From contig NZ_LSGP01000013.1 of the NCBI RefSeq assembly GCF_001611555.1, positions 62,001 to 126,000 on the forward strand: a stretch of 64,000 nucleotides of DNA. The letters are read 5' to 3'. The stretch is from Anaerosporomusa subterranea. GTDB taxonomy: Bacteria; Bacillota; Negativicutes; Sporomusales; Acetonemataceae. Under the pieces are notes generated by a model. It was given only the letters and a program-made list of their open reading frames with translations, did not search any database and was not told the origin of the DNA. A program made the position numbers and the translations under genes. This document shows positions 53,804-63,672 of this stretch, piece after piece (the stretch's first letter is position 1; the number at the start of each line of letters is the position of its first letter).

Positions 53804-54070
53804 TTACTTGCTAATAGCGTTAACTTTGCGCGCCAGGCGGGATTTTTTCCTCGCCGCGGCGTTTTTATGAAGAACGCCTTTGGAGGCCGCTTTGTCAATG
53901 ACACTGGACGCTTTCTTAAGGAGGTCTTGTGCGTCAGTTGTGGAAGGGTTTGCAGTTGCTTCGTTCACTTTACGGGCGGCGGTGCGAACCGCAGACTTCA
54001 CAGACGTATTCTGAGCCTTCCGCAGGGCGTCGGTAATTACGCTGCGTTCAGATGATTTAATATTCGGCAA
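53804..54070 (-). CDS. rpsT: 30S ribosomal protein S20
   Basis: An 88-residue basic helical protein (PNIKSSERS start; KKSRLARKVNAI end) that binds 16S rRNA. The start is TTG at 54070, seven bases after AGGAGGTG; the GTG at 54079 lies inside that ribosome site, and S20 proteins begin PNIKS. Location next to gpr and spoIIP matches Bacillus gene order. Confidence 0.95.
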   Translation of the reverse strand: MPNIKSSERSVITDALRKAQNTSVKSAVRTAARKVNEATANPSTTDAQDLLKKASSVIDKAASKGVLHKNAAARKKSRLARKVNAISK

Positions 54071-54104
54071 GTATTTCACCTCCTTAGAAGATGTTACCTA
54101 AAAT

Positions 54105-54133
54105 ATTTTAGCACGCGATAACGTAAATTGCAA
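54105..54133 (-). promoter_or_regulatory. sigma-A promoter of rpsT
   Basis: On the minus strand TTGCAA, a 17-base spacer and TAAAAT lie 35 bases upstream of the TTG start. Confidence 0.75.
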
Positions 54134-54272
54134 GCTTGTTTTCTCCATTCTACTAGAGTTATCGCTGAAGACGCAAGCAGGAAATTTTTGCTGGTCATGG
54201 AATTGTCAAACTAATAGCCTATTACGCCTGAAAGTGACAAGTATAGACAACTAAGGAAGGGAGAGGAACGCA

Positions 54273-54944
54273 TTGCGTTATCTAAAGTTAATTCTTTGTA
54301 TTTGGACGGTGCTTTTCTGCCTAACCGGCTTTGCCCATGCGTCAGATGTCTATCGACAGGGCGACAAAGCGCCGGAAATTGCCACTGTTCAGTTGAAACT
54401 GCGGGGAATGGGTTATCATGTCGGTAATCCTGACGGTTTTTTCTCATGGAGATTCGCTCAGGCAGTGAAGGCGTATCAACGCAGTCAAGGCATTAAGGCA
54501 GACGGTGTGATTGACGCTTTGACCTATTACCGGATCATGGACAAGCCGTTTCCGAAGCCCTCGGTTGAGCCGCCAGACAAACAGGCAGCAGCGATTATTG
54601 CTACAGCCAAGCGCTATATCGGCGTCCCATACCGCTTCGGCGGGGTTACTCCTAAGGGCTTTGACTGTTCAGGCTATATACAGTTCGTATTTAATCAGCA
54701 TGACAAAAAACTGCCGCGGGCGGCTGATGTGCAATATAAAGCCGGTAAGTTCGTGTTGCGCAGCCAACTACAGCCCGGAGACCTGGTTTTCTTTACTACC
54801 TATGAGGCAGGTCCCTCGCACAACGGTATCTATGTAGGTAATGGGCAGTTCATCCACGCCTCGTCCAGTCGCGGCGTCATGATTAGCAAACTAGACGATT
54901 CATATTGGAAACCGCGCTATCACGGGTCGCGCCGCGTGCTGTAA
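54273..54944 (+). CDS. secreted NlpC/P60 cell-wall hydrolase with peptidoglycan-binding domain
   Basis: A 223-residue protein with signal peptide (1-23), a PG_binding_1 domain (about 26-90) and an NlpC/P60 domain with catalytic Cys132 (GFDCSGY), His183 and His195. Such endopeptidases cut stem peptides, often between D-Glu and DAP. TTG 54273 follows GGGAGAGGA. Being next to gpr and spoIIP, a role in spore cortex or germination is possible but unproven. Confidence 0.9.
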   Translation: MRYLKLILCIWTVLFCLTGFAHASDVYRQGDKAPEIATVQLKLRGMGYHVGNPDGFFSWRFAQAVKAYQRSQGIKADGVIDALTYYRIMDKPFPKPSVEPPDKQAAAIIATAKRYIGVPYRFGGVTPKGFDCSGYIQFVFNQHDKKLPRAADVQYKAGKFVLRSQLQPGDLVFFTTYEAGPSHNGIYVGNGQFIHASSSRGVMISKLDDSYWKPRYHGSRRVL

Positions 54945-55033
54945 CGCGTATTGGCGCTTGTGCGCGGGTTAGTATAGGCGGCTGTCTTGCCGGACAAGCT
55001 AGAGGTAATCATAACGGCAGGAGTTGAAGCAGT

Positions 55034-56002
55034 TTGCAAAAAGTACTGGCCCCACGCACTGACTTAGCGCTTGAAGCTAGAGAGATGCTTTCCCGCCAAA
55101 CGCGAGAAGATATCCCTGGTGTCAAAGTAGAGACCATTGATGATGACGATATTGTCATCACCCGCGTGCATATAACAACCCCTGAGGCGGAACAGATTAT
55201 GGGCAAGCGGCAAGGACGCTATGTGACCATCGAAGCCCCCGGGCTCCGCTACAAGAATACGCCATTGCAAGAAGACGTGATGCAGCATCTGGCTGAAGAA
55301 TTTGCCGAATTGACTGGCTTGGCGCAGAATGCCACGATCTTAATCGTAGGACTGGGCAACTGGAATGTGACACCTGATGCGCTGGGGCCAAAGGTTGTTG
55401 ATAAGGTGGTAGTGACTCGCCATCTGCAATCGATGATCTCGCCAGAGTTAAAAGGCGGCGTGCGTTCCGTTTGCGCTATCTCGCCTGGCGTGCTCGGTAT
55501 TACCGGCATGGAAACGTCTGATATCATTGCAGGCATTACCGCAAGAATTAAGCCAGACTTAGTGGTCGCCATTGATGCGCTGGCTGCAGCGTCGACACAA
55601 CGGGTCGTGACCACGATTCAATTATCCAATACGGGTATCAATCCTGGCTCAGGAGTGGGCAATAAACGGTTTGGCTTAAATCAAGAGTCGTTGGGTGTGC
55701 CGGTGGTGGCTATCGGGATTCCGACCGTGGTTCACGCTTCGACAATTGCTATGGATACCATCGACACCCTGCACCAGCACGCCGCCTTCGCTCGTTATTT
55801 TAAGAGCATGGAAAACCTAACCGACAGCGACAGACAAACCATTATCCGGCAAGTGTTGCCTGATACGCTGGGTGATTTGATGGTCACCCCCAAGGAAGTG
55901 GATCGCTTGATTGATGACATGTCCATTGTCGTCGCCGGCGGCATCAATCAAGCGCTGCACCCGAATATCGACTACGAAAATATTCACATGTACATACATT
56001 AA
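55034..56002 (+). CDS. gpr: GPR endopeptidase (spore germination protease)
   Basis: A 322-residue protein matching GPR: N-terminal propeptide region PRTDLALEARE, then VGLGNWNVTPDALGP, KPDLVVAIDALAAAS and NPGSGVGNKR. GPR degrades small acid-soluble spore proteins during germination and is made as a zymogen in the forespore. TTG 55034 follows GGCAGGAG by about nine bases. Its presence shows an endospore-forming lineage. Confidence 0.95.
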   Translation: MQKVLAPRTDLALEAREMLSRQTREDIPGVKVETIDDDDIVITRVHITTPEAEQIMGKRQGRYVTIEAPGLRYKNTPLQEDVMQHLAEEFAELTGLAQNATILIVGLGNWNVTPDALGPKVVDKVVVTRHLQSMISPELKGGVRSVCAISPGVLGITGMETSDIIAGITARIKPDLVVAIDALAAASTQRVVTTIQLSNTGINPGSGVGNKRFGLNQESLGVPVVAIGIPTVVHASTIAMDTIDTLHQHAAFARYFKSMENLTDSDRQTIIRQVLPDTLGDLMVTPKEVDRLIDDMSIVVAGGINQALHPNIDYENIHMYIH

Positions 56003-56016
56003 TAAAACCATCTCAT

Positions 56017-56045
56017 ATGCCGGTCCAAGTGACCGGCATACTTTA
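56017..56045 (+). terminator. hairpin downstream of gpr
   Basis: TATGCCGGTC pairs perfectly with GACCGGCATA across five bases; the tail CTTTATG is only weakly T-rich. Confidence 0.65.
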
Positions 56046-56071
56046 TGTAAAAAACCTATTCCCGACCGTTC

Positions 56072-56191
56072 AGACCGTTGAGAAATGTCCAGATGCTAGG
56101 CGAGACGAGCACGTGACTGGCCGCGTACTGGAAGTACGCAGAAGGAACGCACAGGAACAACAACGCAGATGGGCGTTTATCAACGGTCTGA
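56072..56191. repeat. palindromic, possibly mobile, 120-bp element between gpr and spoIIP
   Basis: Outer arms 56072-56097 and 56166-56191 are imperfect inverted repeats sharing CAGACCGTTGA. The centre holds a perfect GCGTACT-GGA-AGTACGC hairpin (56124-56140). Near-identical direct repeats ACCGGCATA(A)CTTTATG flank it at 56033-56048 and 56194-56210, suggesting insertion or recombination. No coding capacity. Confidence 0.65.
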
Positions 56192-56277
56192 TACCGGCAT
56201 AACTTTATGACTCCCCTCATATACATTCTATTGCAAAGAATGGACGGCCGTACTAACGGTCTGACGGGAGGCAGCAA

Positions 56278-57360
56278 ATGATACCGACGCGCTGGCAGCG
56301 TCTGATGAAACAGCAGATAATTACCAGGCTGAGCCCAGGAGTAGCCGTTTTTCTGGCGGCCGTGCTGCTGACAGCAGCAATTTGGGTCGGGGTAAGCAGC
56401 CGAGAGGTTGTACCGGTAAGTGTTCCTGTTGCATCAGACAAGCCTGTTTTTTCACTATTTTTCCCGAAATGGAGCGATGTGTTAGTTGGTGGAATACCTC
56501 GTCTGACACAAGTGGTTAACGGCCAGCAGCCTGCGAAGCCTGTGGCAACGTTTTCTTGGCAGCAATGGCTGCGGGCGGCGATAAAAAGCTTAACTCATGT
56601 AGATGTTGGGGACATGCGCAGTGTTTTACGCAACCAAATTCCGTTGTTATCGGCGGTCAAAGCACCTGGGATAAAGGGGAGCAGCCAAATCAAGCGACCG
56701 ATCCTGCAGTTTAAGCCGAAAACGGTATCGCCAGTCACTAAACCACTGGTGGCGATTTATCATACCCATACCTCTGAATCATTTGTGCCTACCACCGGAG
56801 TCACTCACCGACGCGGTGGGCAAGTTGGCGAAATTGTTGCCGTCGGTGAGGCGCTAGTTCAGCAACTCAACAAATATCAGGTGCAGGCGGTTCATAGCAA
56901 GCAGGTTCATGACTTTCCGAGTTTCATGAAAGCCTATGGTCCCTCAGAACTGACTGCCAAGAAATTGCTGGCAGATCATCCAAGCGTTCAAATTGTTCTC
57001 GATATTCACCGCGATGCGGAAACACGCGAGAACTCACTGGCTGAGGTCAATGGAGTATCGGTCGCGAGAATCGCCGCCATTGTCGCGGTTGGCCAAGAAG
57101 ATTTGGTTCAGCCGCATTGGCAGAAGAATCTTGCCTTTGCCAAGCAAATTGATGACAAGATGAATGCCTACTTTCCCGGCTTATCACGGGGTATTCAGAC
57201 TGTTGAGTGGCGTTACAACCAGCACCTGCACGAGCGGGCGTTGTTGTTTGAGGTTGGCAGCCAGGAAACCAGTCAGGAAGAAGCAGAGCGAGCGATGGAA
57301 ATTCTCGGCGGTATCTTGGTAGAAATATTATCAGAGAACAAAAATTTTGGCGTCCAATGA
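56278..57360 (+). CDS. spoIIP: stage II sporulation protein P
   Basis: A 360-residue protein with an N-terminal membrane anchor (about 20-40) and the SpoIIP amidase/endopeptidase domain: AIYHTHTSESF, GEIVAVGEALVQQL and VLDIHRDAE supply the zinc-binding His and Glu. It degrades septal peptidoglycan during engulfment with SpoIID. ATG 56278 follows GGAGG. Order gpr-spoIIP-lepA is as in Bacillus. Confidence 0.95.
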   Translation: MIPTRWQRLMKQQIITRLSPGVAVFLAAVLLTAAIWVGVSSREVVPVSVPVASDKPVFSLFFPKWSDVLVGGIPRLTQVVNGQQPAKPVATFSWQQWLRAAIKSLTHVDVGDMRSVLRNQIPLLSAVKAPGIKGSSQIKRPILQFKPKTVSPVTKPLVAIYHTHTSESFVPTTGVTHRRGGQVGEIVAVGEALVQQLNKYQVQAVHSKQVHDFPSFMKAYGPSELTAKKLLADHPSVQIVLDIHRDAETRENSLAEVNGVSVARIAAIVAVGQEDLVQPHWQKNLAFAKQIDDKMNAYFPGLSRGIQTVEWRYNQHLHERALLFEVGSQETSQEEAERAMEILGGILVEILSENKNFGVQ

Positions 57361-57422
57361 ATGAATAGCCGCGTTTGTCAGCCATACTAGTAGGTACAGA
57401 ATACGTACTATGTGGAGGCAAG

Positions 57423-57869
57423 ATGCTGGTCCGTCTAGAACCTCGCGAGTGGCTGATGATTGGCCACGGTGTGTTAGCCTTGTTTGCCTGTATTGTGGCA
57501 GGATCAATTATTGTAGAAATCCAGCTCAACCAACTGACCTATTGGCTGGATTTTGTGCAAGTTTTTAACTTGAGGCGAGTGGCTGAGGGAGCCTATCTTG
57601 CCTATGTGCTGGGGACAGAATACTATATAAAGGCAGCTTGGCAGGTCGGGACGATCGCTGCTACCAGCAGGTCGCTTGATGTGACTCTGCTGGGCTTTGG
57701 CGTGAACTTGCCGACACAGGTGAGCTTTGACGCCTCGCTAGCGCTAGATTTCGTCCAAACCGCCTGGAAACAGGGGCTTGAATATGCTTATGTCGGCAAA
57801 CGGTATTTGTCTGAATGCTGGGCAGACTATAGGCCGTATTTACGGTTGTTATTGCAGCAGGTTAAGTAG
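57423..57869 (+). CDS. hypothetical membrane-anchored protein in the yqxA position
   Basis: ATG 57423 after GGAGG gives 148 residues with one membrane helix (about 15-33) and an aromatic-rich remainder. It occupies the place of yqxA between spoIIP and lepA in Bacillus, but I cannot confirm homology to DUF3679. An in-frame start at 57375 lacks a ribosome site. Confidence 0.6.
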   Translation: MLVRLEPREWLMIGHGVLALFACIVAGSIIVEIQLNQLTYWLDFVQVFNLRRVAEGAYLAYVLGTEYYIKAAWQVGTIAATSRSLDVTLLGFGVNLPTQVSFDASLALDFVQTAWKQGLEYAYVGKRYLSECWADYRPYLRLLLQQVK

Positions 57870-57907
57870 AATTACCAGCCTTCGACAACTGTCGTCAGTG
57901 ATAAAGC

Positions 57908-57937
57908 TTGCGAGTCTGGAGCGGCAAGTGATATAAT
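57908..57937 (+). promoter_or_regulatory. sigma-A promoter of lepA
   Basis: TTGCGA (57908-57913), 18-base spacer and perfect TATAAT (57932-57937) end 40 bases before GTG 57978. Confidence 0.7.
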
Positions 57938-57977
57938 AAATAAATACGAATTATTCTTGCTGTGACGGAGGTCTCTA

Positions 57978-59774
57978 GTGGATACGTCTCGAATTCGAAA
58001 TTTTTCTATCATTGCTCATATTGACCATGGCAAATCGACGCTTGCCGACAGGCTGTTAGAATACACAGGCACGCTATCTGCTCGCGAGATGGACGAACAG
58101 GTTCTCGATAAGATGGACCTTGAGCGCGAACGCGGTATTACGATCAAAGCCAAAGCGGTTCGCCTGACCTACACAGCCAAAGATGGCGAGACATATATGC
58201 TCAACCTCATTGACACACCAGGACACGTTGACTTTACCTATGAAGTATCGCGTAGCCTGGCTGCTTGTGAGGGTGCTTTGCTTGTCATTGACGCAGCGCA
58301 AGGCATTGAGGCGCAGACACTGGCGAACGTGTATCTGGCGCTCGAACATAATCTGGAGATTATCCCGGTCATTAATAAGATCGACTTACCCAGCGCCGAT
58401 CCGGAAAAGGTTAAACATGAGGTTGAAGAAGTCATTGGCCTCGATGCGTCTGATGCTGTGCTGGTCAGCGCCAAATCCGGCTTCGGAATCGAAGATGTGC
58501 TGGAGGCTATTGTCAAAAAAGTCCCGCCGCCTCAGGGCAAGGCTGATGCGCCGCTAAAAGCGCTGATTTTTGATTCCCATTTTGATGCCTACAAAGGTGT
58601 CATTGTCTATGTGCGGGTGATGCAGGGCCGGCTTACGCAGGGCTCGCTGATCCGGATGATGGCAACTGAGAAAAAATTTGATGTGACAGAGGTCGGTATT
58701 TTCCGGCCCTATATGGCGAGCATTGATGAGCTATTACCAGGTGAAGTCGGCTTTATTGCCGCCAGCATCAAAAATGTAAAAGACACCCAAGTTGGCGATA
58801 CTGTTACCGACCTGAACAATCCGGCTGCTGAACCGCTGCCTGGTTATCGGAAAGTCACGCCAATGGTGTATTGCGGTCTCTATCCGGTCGAAAGTGTTGA
58901 TTATGAAACTTTGCGCGATGCGCTGGATAAATTGAAACTCAACGATGGGTCACTAAGCTATGAGCCAGAGACCTCTGTGGCGTTAGGCTTCGGCTTCCGT
59001 TGCGGCTTTTTGGGTTTATTGCATATGGATATTGTGCAGGAACGGCTGGAGCGGGAATATAACCTAAGTTTGATCACCACCGCCCCGAACGTAATCTATC
59101 GTATCCACAAAACAGATGGCACTGTTTTTGATATCGAGAACCCGTCGAAGATGCCGACACCGCAGGAAATTGATCATGTGGAAGAACCATATGTCAAGGC
59201 CACAGTGATCGTTCCTAATGAATATGTCGGCGCGGTCATGGAACTGTCGCAAGAGAAGCGCGGCGAGTACAAAGATATGAAATATCTTGATGTCACGCGG
59301 GTGATGCTGGTCTACAACCTGCCGTTAAGTGAGATCATCTATGATTATTTCGATAAACTCAAATCTTCGACTCGCGGCTATGCTTCACTCGATTATGAGT
59401 TGATTGGCTACCGCGAGTCCAGCCTAGTCAAGCTTGATATTTTGTTGAATGGCGAAGCTGTTGACGCACTCAGTGTCATTGTACACCGTGATCGCGCTGC
59501 ATTCCGGGGTCGTCAATTAGCGGAAAAGCTGAGAGGCATCATCCCCCGGCAAATGTTTGAAATTCCGATTCAAGCGGCAATCGGTAACAAAGTCATTGCT
59601 CGCGAAACTGTCCGCGCCATGCGCAAAGACGTTTTAGCCAAATGTTATGGCGGTGACATCACTCGTAAACGTAAACTGCTCGAAAAGCAAAAAGAGGGCA
59701 AGAAACGTATGAAACAAGTGGGTAATGTTGAATTGCCGCAGGAAGCGTTCATGGCTGTCCTGAAAATGGATTGA
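57978..59774 (+). CDS. lepA: elongation factor 4 (LepA)
   Basis: A 598-residue translational GTPase with AHIDHGKST (13-21), [18 protein letters not shown] and the LepA-specific C-terminal domain ([11 protein letters not shown]). It back-translocates or remodels stalled ribosomes. GTG 57978 follows ACGGAGG. hemW begins 13 bases later. Confidence 0.97.
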   Translation: MDTSRIRNFSIIAHIDHGKSTLADRLLEYTGTLSAREMDEQVLDKMDLERERGITIKAKAVRLTYTAKDGETYMLNLIDTPGHVDFTYEVSRSLAACEGALLVIDAAQGIEAQTLANVYLALEHNLEIIPVINKIDLPSADPEKVKHEVEEVIGLDASDAVLVSAKSGFGIEDVLEAIVKKVPPPQGKADAPLKALIFDSHFDAYKGVIVYVRVMQGRLTQGSLIRMMATEKKFDVTEVGIFRPYMASIDELLPGEVGFIAASIKNVKDTQVGDTVTDLNNPAAEPLPGYRKVTPMVYCGLYPVESVDYETLRDALDKLKLNDGSLSYEPETSVALGFGFRCGFLGLLHMDIVQERLEREYNLSLITTAPNVIYRIHKTDGTVFDIENPSKMPTPQEIDHVEEPYVKATVIVPNEYVGAVMELSQEKRGEYKDMKYLDVTRVMLVYNLPLSEIIYDYFDKLKSSTRGYASLDYELIGYRESSLVKLDILLNGEAVDALSVIVHRDRAAFRGRQLAEKLRGIIPRQMFEIPIQAAIGNKVIARETVRAMRKDVLAKCYGGDITRKRKLLEKQKEGKKRMKQVGNVELPQEAFMAVLKMD

Positions 59775-59787
59775 GCGCGGAGGCTGT

Positions 59788-60927
59788 ATGAAGATTGCCG
59801 TGTATATCCATATCCCCTTTTGCCAGCAGAAATGCTGCTATTGTGATTTTGTGTCTTATGCCGGTGCTCAAGCCTTGCAGCAACCATACATCGCCGCTCT
59901 CTGCCGTGAAATTGCCGGCAGGGGCGGCGTTTTCGCGAAAATCGGCATAACCATCAACAGTATTTTTGTCGGCGGCGGCACGCCGACTTGCTTGTCAGCA
60001 ACTTTGCTGTCCGAGCTATTTACCTGTATAAAACAAAGCCTACCATTAACTGCGACCGCAGAATGGAGTGTCGAAGCTAACCCAGGAACAGTAGACGAAC
60101 GCAAGCTTACTATTTTGTTGGAGGCTGGCGTTAATCGGCTGAGTCTTGGCGTGCAGGCCTTTGATGACCGTCTGCTGCATACAATCGGTAGAATTCATCG
60201 CTCAGTTGAGGCCGTGCAGGCAGTTCGCCTGGCGCGGCAAGTCGGCTTCACCAATCTAAATCTTGACCTAATGCATGGTCTGCCCGGACAAACATTGGCC
60301 GCGTATCAGGAAAGTCTGGCAACTGCTGTCGAGCTCGGCGTAGAGCATATCTCAGCTTATAGCCTGATTGTTGAAGAGGACACTCCGCTGGCTGGACAAC
60401 TGGAGCGTGGGGAACTTCGCCTGCCTGACGAGGAAACCGATTCTGCCATGTTTGAGCTCAGCCACGATTACCTGCCGGCGCACGGCTATGAACACTACGA
60501 AATATCAAACTACGCACGCGCTAGCAAGCGCTGTCAGCATAATTTGGCGTATTGGCAATACCAACCGTATGTTGGCTTCGGCGCCGCCGCCTGCTCGTTT
60601 GACGGCAAGGTGCGTGCTACCAACACAGCAGATGTTCAGCAGTATATCGAACAGATTGCTGGCGGCCAGTCTCCGGTGGCTGATTCAGAAGAGCTTAGCC
60701 GGGAGACGATGCTGGCAGAGTATACGTTTTTGGCACTTCGAACAACCGACGGTGTGAATGAAACCGACTTTGCGACAAGGTTTTCAATTGATTTTCGCGC
60801 ATATTACCGCAATATCCTGACGAATCTAATGGAAGAAGGGCTAATTGCTGACACCGCTAAAGGAATCCGGCTGACAAGGCAAGGACTTCGCTTTGGCAAC
60901 CGTGTTTTTGCGTCATTTCTGCCTTGA
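59788..60927 (+). CDS. hemW: radical SAM protein HemW (heme chaperone family)
   Basis: A 379-residue radical SAM protein. The HemW signature is HIPFCQQKCCYCDF, with cluster cysteines 12, 16 and 19; GGGTPTCLS and SLGVQAFDDRLL follow. It was formerly annotated as oxygen-independent coproporphyrinogen oxidase, but HemW proteins bind heme. ATG 59788 follows GCGGAGG. It lies in the conserved lepA-hemW-hrcA order. Confidence 0.93.
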   Translation: MKIAVYIHIPFCQQKCCYCDFVSYAGAQALQQPYIAALCREIAGRGGVFAKIGITINSIFVGGGTPTCLSATLLSELFTCIKQSLPLTATAEWSVEANPGTVDERKLTILLEAGVNRLSLGVQAFDDRLLHTIGRIHRSVEAVQAVRLARQVGFTNLNLDLMHGLPGQTLAAYQESLATAVELGVEHISAYSLIVEEDTPLAGQLERGELRLPDEETDSAMFELSHDYLPAHGYEHYEISNYARASKRCQHNLAYWQYQPYVGFGAAACSFDGKVRATNTADVQQYIEQIAGGQSPVADSEELSRETMLAEYTFLALRTTDGVNETDFATRFSIDFRAYYRNILTNLMEEGLIADTAKGIRLTRQGLRFGNRVFASFLP

Positions 60928-60943
60928 TTTTCGCGGAAGCTTC

Positions 60944-60972
60944 TTGACAGCAGCATAAACTAATGGTATTTT
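60944..60972 (+). promoter_or_regulatory. sigma-A promoter of the hrcA operon
   Basis: TTGACA (60944-60949), 17-base spacer and TATTTT (60967-60972) directly precede a CIRCE element. Confidence 0.85.
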
Positions 60973-60983
60973 TTTAATAGGTG

Positions 60984-61010
60984 TTAGCACTCAGTGTGAT
61001 AGAGTGCTAA
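60984..61010. promoter_or_regulatory. CIRCE operator (HrcA binding site)
   Basis: TTAGCACTC-N9-GAGTGCTAA is a perfect CIRCE inverted repeat located just downstream of the -10 element. HrcA should repress the operon here and release it on heat shock. Confidence 0.98.
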
Positions 61011-61030
61011 CAAACAAAGAGGTGATTCGT

Positions 61031-62059
61031 GTGCTTGACGAACGGAAACGCAAGATACTGCAAGCGATCATTGAGGATTATATCTATACGGCGGAGCCAG
61101 TCGGCTCACGAACGATCGCTAGAAAATATGAACTTGGTATCAGTCCGGCCACGATTCGTAACGAGATGGCCGATTTGGAGTTTTCCGGCTTTCTTGAGCA
61201 GCCTCATACATCAGCTGGTCGCATACCTTCAGCTAAAGGCTATCGATTTTACGTAGATTGTCTATTATCTCCCCACCATATTTCTGAAAATGATGTGACC
61301 ATGATCAATAGCTGGTTTCAGTCTAAGGCGCGTCGGTTGGAGGAAGTGTTTCAGGAAACCGCGAAAGTGCTATCCCGCATGACACGAAACATCTCACTGG
61401 TTTCCGCGCCGCAATCAGCCAATAGCATCTTTAAATATCTGCAATTTCTGCCGTTTGACTCACACCGGGTAGTGGTGGTTGTTGTCACAGATTCAGGCTT
61501 GATTGAAAATAAATTGTTAGAAATTCCGGAAGGCACCTCGCTGGTCGATTTGCAGCGTATCGCAGAGGTGTTAAATAATTCGCTGTCCGGCTTATCGTTT
61601 GACAAGATACACACTCCATTACTGGCGGAAATTAAACAACTGGTTGTGCCTGATCCTATTTTAGTCGGCAACGCGCTCGAGATTGTCCGCCAGGCGCTGA
61701 CTACAGATAAAAATAAGAAGGTATACCTTGGCGGAACCACTCAACTGCTTAGTCAACCTGAGTTCCGCGATGTGGAAAAGGTTAAGGGTTTATTGACCGT
61801 ATTGGAAGAAGAAAAAGTACTGCACGATATTCTTGACCCAGGCAGCAACGACGGTGTGCTGGTCACTATCGGCGGTGAAAATAAATATTCAGGAATTCAG
61901 GACTGCAGCATGGTGCAGGCGACCTATCGAGCTGACGGACAGGTAATCGGGACAATTGCGATTTTGGGTCCGACGCGCATGGAATACGCACGGATCATGT
62001 CTGTGCTTGACTTTATGCATGGTCACTTGGGAGAGATACTGAAAAAGTATCAAACATGA
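61031..62059 (+). CDS. hrcA: heat-inducible transcription repressor HrcA
   Basis: A 342-residue repressor with N-terminal winged-helix segment (ERKRKILQAIIEDYI, GSRTIARKYELGISPATIRNEMADLE) and PHTSAGRIPSAKGYRFYVD, followed by the GAF-like dimerisation region. GTG 61031 follows GAGGTGA; GTG 61004 lies inside CIRCE and is rejected. First gene of the heat-shock operon, repressing it through the CIRCE site; its folding normally depends on a chaperonin. Confidence 0.96.
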   Translation: MLDERKRKILQAIIEDYIYTAEPVGSRTIARKYELGISPATIRNEMADLEFSGFLEQPHTSAGRIPSAKGYRFYVDCLLSPHHISENDVTMINSWFQSKARRLEEVFQETAKVLSRMTRNISLVSAPQSANSIFKYLQFLPFDSHRVVVVVVTDSGLIENKLLEIPEGTSLVDLQRIAEVLNNSLSGLSFDKIHTPLLAEIKQLVVPDPILVGNALEIVRQALTTDKNKKVYLGGTTQLLSQPEFRDVEKVKGLLTVLEEEKVLHDILDPGSNDGVLVTIGGENKYSGIQDCSMVQATYRADGQVIGTIAILGPTRMEYARIMSVLDFMHGHLGEILKKYQT

Positions 62060-62074
62060 TGGGGAGGAACCAGG

Positions 62075-63655
62075 ATGAATCTAAAACAGGCAGGCAGTGG
62101 CTCGGAAGTCGATGAACGACTAGCGGCGCTGCTGACCAATGCAAATGCTGTGCGAGCGATCACGGCAGCGGTTGAGGGCACAATCGGCCCGAAGGGCCTT
62201 GATACGATGCTAGTGGACCGCTTCGGCGAAGTCGTCATCACCAATGACGGTGTTACGATATTAGATAAAATGGATGTTAATCACCCGGCGGCCAAAATGT
62301 TGATCAATGCGGCCAAAGCACAGCAGTCTGAAATCGGCGATGGTACGACGACCACTACGATTATGGCTGGCGCATTGATGGCAGAAGGAGTCGCTCAAGT
62401 TCTAAAAGGTGTCCCGGTTGCCAGAATTATCGAAGGCCTCAAACAAGGCATCGCGGTGACGCTTCGCTCGCTTGAACAGCATAAGCGAGTTGTCAGCGGC
62501 ATTGATGACCCTGCCTTGCGCAGTGTTGCCCGCATTGCTGGCCGCGAGCATGAAGATATTGCCGATTTAGTGATCGGTGCGGCAACTCTGGTCGGCGCGG
62601 AAAAGCTGACAGATCCGACTTTTAAGCTCTCTGATACCGTGACCGCGCAAGAGGGGGCTGAGAATGAAGTCTTTCTTGGCGTGATCATTGACAAAGAGCG
62701 CATGAATAAGGAAATGCCTAAAGAAGTTAACCAAACCACGATCTTGTTAGTGGATGACGCCCTTGAACCTGAAGAAATGGAAGATGAAGCGCTCAGCACA
62801 GAGTCAGGTTTTAAGCGTTACATAGAATTAAAAGAAGAATTCAAGCAAAGTGTCCGCAAAATTGTTGAATTAGGGGTTGGCGTCGTTCTCGTCGACCGCG
62901 GCGTCCACGATATGGCTGAGGAAATCTTGACAGATGCCGGCGTACTGGTTGTACAGCGGGTTTCATCTAAAGACATGCGGCGAGTTGCTGACCACACTGG
63001 TGCTAGAATGATGAAACGCACCGGTCTAAAGAAAGAAATTGCTGATATTAGCAAATATCTTGGTCAGACTGAGCGTGTCTATGAGGATGAAAAACTGGAG
63101 CAAATTCGCGTGATGGGCGGGCGGGGCAAGCCGATGGCCACCATCTTGGTGGGGGCTGCGACCGAAGAAATTGTTGGTGAGCGGGAACGTATTGCCAAAG
63201 ATGCCGCCTCAAGCGTGCAAGCGGCGATAAAAGGCGGTTATGTGCCTGGTGGCGGTGCGGTAGAGCTCGCCCTGGCACGTGATTTGGAAAAGTCTCGTGA
63301 CAGTGTCAAAGGAATGGCGTCATACGGCTTGGAATGTGTGCTGAACGCTCTGAAACGCCCGCTATCGCAAATCGTACATAATGCCGGCTTTAATCCGCTG
63401 GAAAAGGTGGAAGAAGCCAATGCCGCTCAATTGGCTGCAGGCAGTGATTCGCTAGGCGTTGATTGCGACACCGGACATGTCTGTGATATGCTGACTCTCG
63501 GAGTCATTGATCCGACGCCGGTTAAACTCCACGCCATTAAAGCCGCAGGCGAGGTGGCGGTTGCGATTTTGCGCATTGACACGATTATTAAGAAAAAGGA
63601 TGATGGCGCCGCCGCTAAACCCAGCGCAGGCGACGCCGGTATGCCTGACTTTTAG
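62075..63655 (+). CDS. archaeal-like (group III) chaperonin, thermosome-type
   Basis: The 526-residue protein is a chaperonin of the thermosome/CCT lineage, not GroEL. It has GPKGLDTMLVD, TNDGVTILDKM, HPAAKML, GDGTTTTTIM (near 88-97), GGGAVE (near 391) and a tail ending GMPDF. Thermosome-type chaperonins close with a built-in lid and need no GroES. Bacterial examples (group III) are known in a few Firmicutes within the dnaK operon. It lies 15 bases after hrcA and 17 before grpE, with GGGGAGG before ATG 62075, so CIRCE/HrcA should control it. No groES gene is seen in the window. Confidence 0.95.
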   Translation: MNLKQAGSGSEVDERLAALLTNANAVRAITAAVEGTIGPKGLDTMLVDRFGEVVITNDGVTILDKMDVNHPAAKMLINAAKAQQSEIGDGTTTTTIMAGALMAEGVAQVLKGVPVARIIEGLKQGIAVTLRSLEQHKRVVSGIDDPALRSVARIAGREHEDIADLVIGAATLVGAEKLTDPTFKLSDTVTAQEGAENEVFLGVIIDKERMNKEMPKEVNQTTILLVDDALEPEEMEDEALSTESGFKRYIELKEEFKQSVRKIVELGVGVVLVDRGVHDMAEEILTDAGVLVVQRVSSKDMRRVADHTGARMMKRTGLKKEIADISKYLGQTERVYEDEKLEQIRVMGGRGKPMATILVGAATEEIVGERERIAKDAASSVQAAIKGGYVPGGGAVELALARDLEKSRDSVKGMASYGLECVLNALKRPLSQIVHNAGFNPLEKVEEANAAQLAAGSDSLGVDCDTGHVCDMLTLGVIDPTPVKLHAIKAAGEVAVAILRIDTIIKKKDDGAAAKPSAGDAGMPDF

Positions 63656-63672
63656 GATGTGAGGTGAACTTA

